From contig UROC01000067.1 of the NCBI GenBank assembly GCA_900549345.1, positions 1 to 10,376 of the forward strand: a stretch of 10,376 nucleotides of DNA, in the 5' to 3' direction. Position 1 is the stretch's first letter, and each line of letters begins with the position of its first letter. A model generated the notes under the pieces. The model was given only the letters and a program-made list of their open reading frames with translations, did not search any database and had not been told where the DNA came from. Shown here one piece after another: positions 1 through 5,868 of the stretch. The DNA is from an uncultured Collinsella sp. GTDB lineage: Bacteria; Actinomycetota; Coriobacteriia; Coriobacteriales; Coriobacteriaceae. The position numbers and the translations under genes are program-made.

Positions 1-101
1 CGAGCGAAGGCCTGTATAACGTATGGAACAAAGGTCCCAAGCAGACTCTAAAAATGATCACATCGCACTTTGGTTCATACAACGCGCGCGCTGGAAAATA
101 G
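1..101 (+). CDS. 3' end of an unidentified gene (partial)
   Basis: Reading frame 3 is open from the window edge to a TAG at 99-101 and gives 32 residues ending in ITSHFGSYNARAGK. The other two plus frames hit stops at 17-19 and 49-51, so this is the only frame that can carry the tail of an upstream gene. The composition is protein-like and slightly basic. Too little is present to name a family. The stop lies 4 bases before the ATG of the acyltransferase gene, and the GGAAAA that serves as that gene's ribosome binding site lies inside this tail, so the two genes are probably co-transcribed. Being a real gene end is an inference from spacing and composition. Confidence 0.5.
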   Translation, partial: SEGLYNVWNKGPKQTLKMITSHFGSYNARAGK

Positions 102-105
102 TCTG

Positions 106-1251
106 ATGGGCAGAAAAGCAAGCAGAAATACCTCCATCGAAGCGCTTCGCTTGGTCGCGGTCGCTGGCATCGCGGTATTCCACACGTTTCAGTGGACCTT
201 CCAGGCCGTATGCACCGGTCTACCGGAATATGCGCCGCTCGCTGCCTTCCCTTGCTCCAGAGCGCTCGGCTTCATCAACCTGCTGGGCTGCTGGGCCAAC
301 GAGGTCTTCTTTACGATCTCGGGGTACTTCCTTATTCCCTCGGCGGTTCGTGCCCTCCAAAACGGGTCATCCGCACGGGGCCTCGCTAGTAAATCGTTTA
401 CGCGGTTAAAGAAAATCGTCTTGCCCACGCTCTTTTATTGCGTAGCTTGTCTGCTTGTTTCGATGTACGTCTATCCCCTGCCCGAAATCTCGCTACACGA
501 GATTGGCTGGCTCACGTTGGGCATCGAGTTTATCTGGGTCTACGCGACATCTGTATTGCTCGTCCCAGTGATTGCGTTGATACGACAGCGGATCGGCAGC
601 ATAAGGGCCCCGTTTGTCGTAGCACTTCTCGTGCTCGCAACATTTGGAATCAACTGCCACATCGCGGCGACGGCAAACGAAGCTGACGGTATCGTTTTGT
701 GGCGCAAGCTCATGAGCGCCGTTACCTACCTGGTCGCGTTTATTGCGGCTGGGGAAATGCGCTTTGTCCTCGAATACCACGGCAACGCATCTGGCGCTCA
801 AAAATCCAAGACCGTACTCATCGGACTCGTTGCCGCCACCATCGCGCTCGAGCTTCTACTCTCGGCAAACAGCCAGTACGACACGCTCTGGAAGCTCTCC
901 TACAAGTCCACTTCCGTCATATCCTTTATCTTGGCCGCCGCATCCGTTGCCGCCGCAGCGCTCCATCAGCCGCGCCACGAAGTCCCAGCTGCAGACAAGA
1001 CAATCATGTCTCTCGCCGCAGGAACGCTCGCTTTCTACGCCGTACAGTCGTTTACCTGCAACGTCTGACGACCCATCTTTGACAAAGCAATCTACACCAT
1101 GGCGACAGGCATCCAAACGGGAGAGCCCCATCCAGCCGGCGCCATTTTGCTCGGAATCCTTATGAGCCTTTGCCTCGCGCTTGCCCTGCTCCTCGTGGAT
1201 ATCGTACGCAGGGCCGTGGTCGACGCCATCAAGGCTCGCATGAACAGCTAA
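106..1251 (+). pseudogene. Acyltransferase-3 family membrane protein interrupted by an in-frame TGA
   Basis: Members of this family (OafA/YrhL type) are polytopic membrane enzymes that usually move acetyl or other acyl groups onto envelope sugars. Counting from ATG 106, the N-terminus shows the family R-x10-H motif (R15 and H26) in the first membrane helix, then FFTISGYFLI and many further hydrophobic segments. The frame stops at TGA 1066-1068 after 320 residues. It then stays open for 60 more codons to TAA 1249-1251, including a strongly hydrophobic helix (AILLGILMSLCLALALLLVDIV) and a basic tail (VRRAVVDAIKARMNS), as expected for the end of this family. The sequence around the stop reads CNV-stop-RPIFDKAIY, so a TGG (Trp) to TGA change is the simplest explanation. 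ATG 106 is preferred over TTG 70 because GGAAAA lies 7 bases upstream. A truncated 320-residue product lacking the last helix may still be made. The family call is confident; loss of function is inferred. Confidence 0.8.
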
Positions 1252-2588
1252 GCAGCCTTCCGACTCCGCAGACCACGAAGCGCGCTAACACCCGAAGCAA
1301 ATAGAATCGCAAAGACAATCGCCCAGTTCTTGCAGCCAAATACCGGAATATGAACGATCGCATGGTCATGCATAACAACGAAATAACCCAAAATGACAAC
1401 CAGGGGCAGTGCCATGAGCAGCGACTGGATCAACACTTTACGACGACGACCCTCTTGCGCTCCGCCCCGTATCGAGCAAACGAGCACGGCAATCCAAATC
1501 GCCAATACGGCAGCAAACGAAACAAGACAAACGACGTTCGAGATCATCGCATAACCAGCAGTTGAGCAAATGGCGAACAGCTGCGGGCTCATGCAATAAA
1601 ACTCCTTCAAAATCTGAGGCCAGTCAGCTTGGGGCAACAGTGACGAAGTCCCATGCGCAGACCAAAGACCCATCTCGCCCAGAACGTTCGAAAAGACCTC
1701 GTCCCAGCCCAGCACAAATGCCGCGACAACCCATTTCATCGCCCAGGTAAACAAAAACGAAAGCCCAAACCCAAAGAGCGCCTGCAGCATCGTGACGACG
1801 CAGCGCTTGGGGCGCTCGCCCTCGGGGAGCGCAATAAAGGCGAAAAAGCAATGCAGGGCGACAACCGCAGCAGGGATCGTTAAAAAGTCAAGAAACGAAA
1901 ACACGGCGCCCGTCGCTATCGACCAAAGGACAAGGCGGCTTGTAAAAGCATATGCGTTCGGAGCCAATTCCAAACGAAAGTTCATGCAAGACATCATGAT
2001 GAGCGCCACAAAGAACGAGATGCACAGCAGTAGATCACCGATAAAATTGAAAAACAGATTTGTCGAGAACAACAGGATTGCAAGGAAACCCAACGTCAAT
2101 GGCTTTGAAAACCGCTTCCGCAAGGCAACGTAAGCGCAAGCGGAGCCGACAATCGCCAGAGCAGCCGCGGGCGCCACGACAACGTCGATACCGCCAATAA
2201 ACAGGCAGAGATTCGAAAGCAGCTGCCATCCATGCCAATACCGGTAGTACTGCTGATGCGTAATCCCGCTGGATTTCGTAACGTCATCAATCTCGGCAAC
2301 AGCCATCGTCTTAAACGGAGAACCTTGGTCCTTTTGCCGTGCGACTTCAATGATAAAGCGATTGTTATCAAAGCAAACAGGACCAGCTGCAACACGGTGG
2401 TCGTAGACATACATGTCAGACAACAGGGCCGATGACTCCGAACCCTGCGCATGCGACTCGATAACGGACCGCGGAAGACAATTTGCCACCGTATTGCTCA
2501 AGACAAATGCGACCTGAAGAACCAAAAACAGCAACATGGCCTTGATGGGAAGGCTATCGGCAAAGGAGGTTAAACGAGTTTTATTCAC
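1248..2588 (-). CDS. Polytopic membrane protein, unknown function (possible GT-C-like envelope protein)
   Basis: This 446-residue protein has about ten predicted membrane segments. The first is near residues 17-38 (AMLLFLVLQVAFVLSNTVA). A hydrophilic loop of roughly 85 residues follows, probably outside the membrane, ending in THQQYYRYWHGWQLL; the remaining helices then come in close succession, and the C-terminal tail is basic (LRGLRSRKAA). One early helix, a large external loop and many later helices is the layout of GT-C type glycosyltransferases and related polysaccharide proteins, but I see no diagnostic catalytic motif, so the function is open. The start is GTG at 2586-2588, because an in-frame TGA sits two codons upstream; a later in-frame ATG (MLLFLVLQ) would fall at the first helix. 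Its TAG stop overlaps the TAA that ends the acyltransferase reading frame on the other strand. Its neighbours suggest a role in surface glycan assembly. Confidence 0.75.
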   Translation of the reverse strand: MNKTRLTSFADSLPIKAMLLFLVLQVAFVLSNTVANCLPRSVIESHAQGSESSALLSDMYVYDHRVAAGPVCFDNNRFIIEVARQKDQGSPFKTMAVAEIDDVTKSSGITHQQYYRYWHGWQLLSNLCLFIGGIDVVVAPAAALAIVGSACAYVALRKRFSKPLTLGFLAILLFSTNLFFNFIGDLLLCISFFVALIMMSCMNFRLELAPNAYAFTSRLVLWSIATGAVFSFLDFLTIPAAVVALHCFFAFIALPEGERPKRCVVTMLQALFGFGLSFLFTWAMKWVVAAFVLGWDEVFSNVLGEMGLWSAHGTSSLLPQADWPQILKEFYCMSPQLFAICSTAGYAMISNVVCLVSFAAVLAIWIAVLVCSIRGGAQEGRRRKVLIQSLLMALPLVVILGYFVVMHDHAIVHIPVFGCKNWAIVFAILFASGVSALRGLRSRKAA

Positions 2589-2745
2589 GGGTCATCCAAA
2601 CAGAAAGATTGCGTCCACAGGAATCGGCACCTATGTAATACCACAATGCGCGCATGCAATCTCGCTACGCCCACACGTCAACCAGGCTTGTAGCAAACGT
2701 TCTTGGTGATTAGCGGAACATTACCCGCGGGCGCCCGCCTACGCT

Positions 2746-2751
2746 TACAAT
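2746..2751 (+). promoter_or_regulatory. Putative -10 element of the glycosyltransferase gene
   Basis: TACAAT matches the sigma-70 -10 consensus at five of six bases and lies 74 bases before the chosen ATG. No good -35 is seen: TTACCC at 2721-2726 gives a spacing of 19, and the GCGGGCGCCCGC palindrome covers the expected -35 zone. Transcription would start near 2758, inside the 18-bp palindrome. Confidence 0.35.
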
Positions 2752-2754
2752 AGT

Positions 2755-2772
2755 CGTGTCCCATGGGACACG
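2755..2772. promoter_or_regulatory. 18-bp perfect palindrome, candidate operator
   Basis: CGTGTCCCATGGGACACG is its own reverse complement with no central spacer. It lies immediately downstream of the TACAAT -10 element and spans the inferred transcription start, a classic position for a repressor dimer site. A palindrome without a loop is unlikely to act as a terminator, and no T-run follows it. The regulator is unknown. Confidence 0.4.
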
Positions 2773-2825
2773 TTGTTAATTCCGCAGGGCCGATACGCTG
2801 CCCACGCGAAAGGATATTCTCGTTC

Positions 2826-3845
2826 ATGACTTCAACCCTTCCCGCTCCCATCGATAAGCTCGCCATTGTCGTCGTTACGTACAAGCGCCAGGAACTCCTG
2901 GCCAACTTGTTCGACTCCATGACCGAGCTTACGGCAGCGCCCTGGCGCATCGTGATCGTCGATAACGAGAATTCGCGTGAGACCGAGGCCATGTGCACCG
3001 CATTCAACGAGCGCCTGGGCAACCTGTGGGGCACCGACATCGAACAGCCCGACGCGAAGGGCGGCACCGACCGTGTCATCTACGCCCCGCAGCTCGAAAA
3101 CGGCGGCGGTGCGGGCGGCTTCTCCGCTGGCACTAAATGCGCCTACGATCTGGGGGCCCAGTGGTTCTGGGTGATGGACGACGACGTGCTCGTCATCCCC
3201 GAAGGCATCGAGCGTCTTGCCAAGTGGACCGACCGCTACGATGTCATCCAGGGTTCGCGCCTGGACTTTGACGGCGGCGCCTTCTTTTGGCAATACCAAC
3301 TCATCCTTTCGCTCGGCATTCCCAACCCTGTCGCCAAGTGGGACTTGGGACCCGAGGGCTACCGCACCATGAACCAACTGTGCTTTGAGGGCGGCATGTT
3401 CTCGCGCCGCGTGGTCAACAAGATTGGCCTGCCCGACGCACGCTTCTTTATCTACGGCGACGATGCCTGCTACGGCTACGTGGCCAGCCAGCACTTCCCC
3501 GCCGCCGTGGTTGCCGACGTGGTGCTCAAGCGCGCCCGCGCCGTCTCCAACTGGGACATCGCCGGTAAGCGCCAACTCAACTCCACGAGCGACACCAACC
3601 GCTATTACATCATGCGCAACCGAGGCTTCCTCGCTCGCTATATGCAGATCTACGGTGACTACCACCCCATGCTGTTCCGCCTGGGCAATGCCGCGACCTT
3701 CTGCAAGGAGTTCATTCGTCTGGCTGCCGTTGACAAGTGCTTTAAGACCGGCATTCCGGCGCTGCGCCGCGGCATGAAGGACGCCCGCAAGATCGTTAAG
3801 GATCCCAACTGGAAACCCATGCCGCCCCTGAAGGACGCCGAGTAA
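2826..3845 (+). CDS. GT2 family glycosyltransferase, GlfT2-like (galactofuranosyltransferase type)
   Basis: This 339-residue enzyme has a GT-A fold and lacks any signal peptide or membrane helix, so it should act on the cytoplasmic face, moving a nucleotide-activated sugar to a lipid-linked glycan. Residues 10-30 (KLAIVVVTYKRQELLANLF) and VDNEN form the nucleotide-binding start. NGGGAGGFSAG is the glycine-rich segment typical of GlfT2-like proteins. D118-D119-D120 in WVMDDDVLVIPEG is the metal-binding motif, and FFIYGDDACYGY holds the likely catalytic Asp pair (D212-D213). Related proteins often have an acidic residue where C215 stands; I cannot say whether this matters. The start is ATG 2826, because GAAAGGA (2808-2814) lies 11 bases upstream; the in-frame ATG at 2763 lies inside the palindrome and has no ribosome binding site. 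Galactofuranose as donor is inferred from the family only; no glf mutase gene is in the window. Confidence 0.85.
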   Translation: MTSTLPAPIDKLAIVVVTYKRQELLANLFDSMTELTAAPWRIVIVDNENSRETEAMCTAFNERLGNLWGTDIEQPDAKGGTDRVIYAPQLENGGGAGGFSAGTKCAYDLGAQWFWVMDDDVLVIPEGIERLAKWTDRYDVIQGSRLDFDGGAFFWQYQLILSLGIPNPVAKWDLGPEGYRTMNQLCFEGGMFSRRVVNKIGLPDARFFIYGDDACYGYVASQHFPAAVVADVVLKRARAVSNWDIAGKRQLNSTSDTNRYYIMRNRGFLARYMQIYGDYHPMLFRLGNAATFCKEFIRLAAVDKCFKTGIPALRRGMKDARKIVKDPNWKPMPPLKDAE

Positions 3846-3869
3846 CGGAAGCCGGAAACACCTCGGCGC

Positions 3870-5666
3870 TTAAAGCCGCTGGCACACCGTAGCCACATGC
3901 TGCCCATCAAAACTGAACCCCCAGCGCATGCGACCCACGCCGGGGCGTGGTACACGGATTTCGTCGATGCCGTCGCGCTCTATGTCGAGTAGCGACTGCA
4001 CGGCCAGCAATTCCAGGCCCAGCGCATCCACACCGGGGTCATACATCATGTTGATCGTTATCAGCGGACGTTCATCGAGCATGCCGATCGTATCGGCTAT
4101 GTCGAACACGGCGCCCGTAGGAAAAACCTGGATGTCCCATCGCTCCGCGCCACACTTTCGCCTCGAAGCAGGATTGGCATAGCCCGGCAATCCAAAGCAG
4201 AGTCCTTGCAAGAGTAGGTGATATGGCAGCGGTGTATTTGGGTCGGTCGCACCGATTCCCGCATCTCCCAAGATGCGGCTTAGCGCCCGCCTCACGGTAT
4301 CCTCGTTCCCATGGCACAGCCCGTCGCGAAACGCATCGACGTCTCGAATGTCTTCGGCAGCGCACTCAAACCACTCAATAATCACTAGACGCAAGGCCTG
4401 GCGAAGCTCGTTATTGGGCAATCGCAAAGCACGGAGGCGATCGCCATGCTCTGGCTCCTCAGTCATATCCGTCGTGAGAAAACCGGACAGATACAGCACT
4501 GTCCACATGCCATCGTCAGGCGAGACATCTGGCTCTGCAGTGCCCAAACAAAGCGGGACCTCAGCGCACCCATGGGCCTCGAGCAAATCAAACAAGACCG
4601 AAAGGCGGTCGAGATTCCACCCGGCAACTACCCTACTCAGGCAATCCGCATACCCATACAGATCGGCGCGCACAGGCGCCGTGCAACCTCGGTCCAGAAA
4701 ACCGATCACACGCGCTGGACTCGAGCAATAGGCCCTACCAAACCGATATCCCTCGAGCCATTCACGCGCATCATCCAGGTATTCCCCGCGTCCAGTATGA
4801 TTCAACAGAGCCTGGACCTCGGCATCCGAAAAGCCGAACCAACGGTCACACCACGTCGAAAGCGGCGTCGCCAGGCAATACGAGCAGCCATGCAAAGAAA
4901 GCGCCGCTTCGGCAGGGCCGGGACGCTCCCCCATCAGACACGTCAGCCGCAACGAATCGCGCGCAGTGGCAATGGCGTCGAACAGCACGCGATCGAATAG
5001 CCCTGCCAGATCGGCGCCGGAAGCGCCCCTCGCGCTCGCACGGCCCAACCACGCCGCGTCGTACCCATCAACGAGCAATACAACCTGCTCATCGCAGGCC
5101 ATCTCCAGCAGCTCAATGAGCACGCCAAGCACCGAGGCGACCTCGTCCTCGCTCGCCGCGCCACGCGCAACACGTTCGATGTGACGCACTTTGTCTCGAG
5201 CTAAATCCGGAGCCTCCAAAAGCGCCAGCAGGCGGGCGCACTCGTCCGAAAGAGCATCGCGCACGACGTCGGCAATAGCGGCGCCACGCCTCACAGCGCC
5301 AGAAAAATCCAGCGATATCACCGGATAGCAAGCGTACTCATCCCGATAGCGCCCGCCGTCCGCATCCCAAATCTGAGCATCGGCAAACGAGCTCCGACCG
5401 GCGCGACCGACCGCGGGACGCTCCAGAAAAGACCTGAGCATCGACAAGTTCATGCTCTTGCCAAAACCCTCGGGTCGACAGCACACCACAACGGACGCGT
5501 CGCAGTCCAACACATCGGCAATAAACATGGTCTTGTCAACCAACATGCAGTAACCAAGGGCCTCCGCATAGTCGTGCATGCCAATGGGCAAAACCGCATC
5601 GTCGGCACAGCCGATCAAGCGCACGCCAAAGCCGGCATCACAACCATTATTCGCCTGTTCAGGCAC
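3870..5666 (-). CDS. AAA-ATPase-like/DUF1703 (PD-(D/E)XK) protein, degenerate active sites
   Basis: From GTG 5666 the protein has 598 residues. The family order is clear: AVLPIGMHDYAEALGYCMLVDKT at the start, a P-loop RPEGFGKSMN (residues 64-73, K70), YPVISLDF, then VVLLVDGYD (residues 195-203), FGFSDAEV, EWLEGYRFG, YLSGFLTT, LPNNELRQAL and a C-terminal nuclease-like part ending GFSFDGQHVATV. The usual Walker B is DEYD; here the Glu is Gly201 (GGG at 5064-5066). In the nuclease domain the expected GR-D-I then E-x-K motif reads GAERWDIQV then ITINMMY, so only the Asp remains. ATP hydrolysis and DNA cutting are therefore doubtful. GTG 5666 is chosen because AGGGGGA (5675-5681) precedes it by 8 bases; the frame is open further upstream (ATG 5783, GTG 5798) without ribosome binding sites. 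The biological role of the family is poorly known. It converges on the glycosyltransferase gene with a 24-base gap. Confidence 0.8.
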   Translation of the reverse strand: MPEQANNGCDAGFGVRLIGCADDAVLPIGMHDYAEALGYCMLVDKTMFIADVLDCDASVVVCCRPEGFGKSMNLSMLRSFLERPAVGRAGRSSFADAQIWDADGGRYRDEYACYPVISLDFSGAVRRGAAIADVVRDALSDECARLLALLEAPDLARDKVRHIERVARGAASEDEVASVLGVLIELLEMACDEQVVLLVDGYDAAWLGRASARGASGADLAGLFDRVLFDAIATARDSLRLTCLMGERPGPAEAALSLHGCSYCLATPLSTWCDRWFGFSDAEVQALLNHTGRGEYLDDAREWLEGYRFGRAYCSSPARVIGFLDRGCTAPVRADLYGYADCLSRVVAGWNLDRLSVLFDLLEAHGCAEVPLCLGTAEPDVSPDDGMWTVLYLSGFLTTDMTEEPEHGDRLRALRLPNNELRQALRLVIIEWFECAAEDIRDVDAFRDGLCHGNEDTVRRALSRILGDAGIGATDPNTPLPYHLLLQGLCFGLPGYANPASRRKCGAERWDIQVFPTGAVFDIADTIGMLDERPLITINMMYDPGVDALGLELLAVQSLLDIERDGIDEIRVPRPGVGRMRWGFSFDGQHVATVCQRL

Positions 5667-5700
5667 CAAAACGTTCCCCCTAAATCGCTGCACGATGCCA

Positions 5701-5706
5701 ATTGTA
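5701..5706 (-). promoter_or_regulatory. Putative -10 element for the DUF1703-type gene
   Basis: On the minus strand this reads TACAAT, five of six matches to the -10 consensus. It lies about 35 bases before GTG 5666, and its predicted start of transcription near 5694 would exclude the upstream alternative starts at 5783 and 5798. No convincing -35 is visible at 16-18 bases. Confidence 0.25.
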
Positions 5707-5804
5707 ATGACCGCCTCGCGCGTACCGACGACGCCGCGCGAACATATCGGGCAACGGTAGCAACAAGAGGTGTGAGGGGGCATAACTAATCGTTGCACAA
5801 CAAA

Positions 5805-5836
5805 ACGGGGCCCGATGCATTCGCACCGGACCCCGT
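5805..5836 (-). terminator. Intrinsic terminator of the surface-protein gene
   Basis: On the minus strand a 14-bp stem with two G-T wobbles (arms ACGGGGTCCGGTGC and GCATCGGGCCCCGT) closes on a GAAT tetraloop, and the T ending the stem is followed by TTTG. It starts 32 bases past the TAG of the MPKTG surface-protein gene. The T-tract is short, but the stem is GC-rich. It separates that transcript from the downstream DUF1703-type gene on the same strand. Confidence 0.8.
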
Positions 5837-5868
5837 CCCAACTCTTTAGTTATCTGGCAACCGTGAGG

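Larger units (their letters stand above)
2589..2825. other. Divergent intergenic region between membrane protein and glycosyltransferase
   Basis: This 237-base stretch holds no convincing gene. It must contain promoters for the minus-strand membrane protein and the plus-strand glycosyltransferase. Three perfect palindromes are visible: ATGCGCGCAT (2646-2655), GCGGGCGCCCGC (2727-2738) and an 18-bp one at 2755-2772. The only good -10 candidate on the plus strand is TACAAT at 2746-2751. On the minus strand a TTGACG is present, but I find no well-spaced -10 partner. Confidence 0.5.

Noticed and set aside
1066..1068. TGA as a selenocysteine codon
   Set aside because: Acyltransferase-3 enzymes have no known selenocysteine, the context reads as a lost Trp, and I see no convincing bacterial SECIS-like hairpin right after the codon.
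2763..2825. Longer glycosyltransferase start at ATG 2763
   Set aside because: The ATG lies inside the 18-bp palindrome near the inferred transcription start, has no ribosome binding site, and the added residues do not fit the GT2 N-terminus.
2832..3665. Minus-strand open frame of 277 codons opposite the glycosyltransferase
   Set aside because: It is a composition-driven mirror of a well-supported gene, with no recognisable domain.
3846..3872. Possible terminator between the convergent glycosyltransferase and DUF1703-type genes
   Set aside because: Only 4-bp stems (GCCG/CGGC) can be formed and there is no T-run on either strand.
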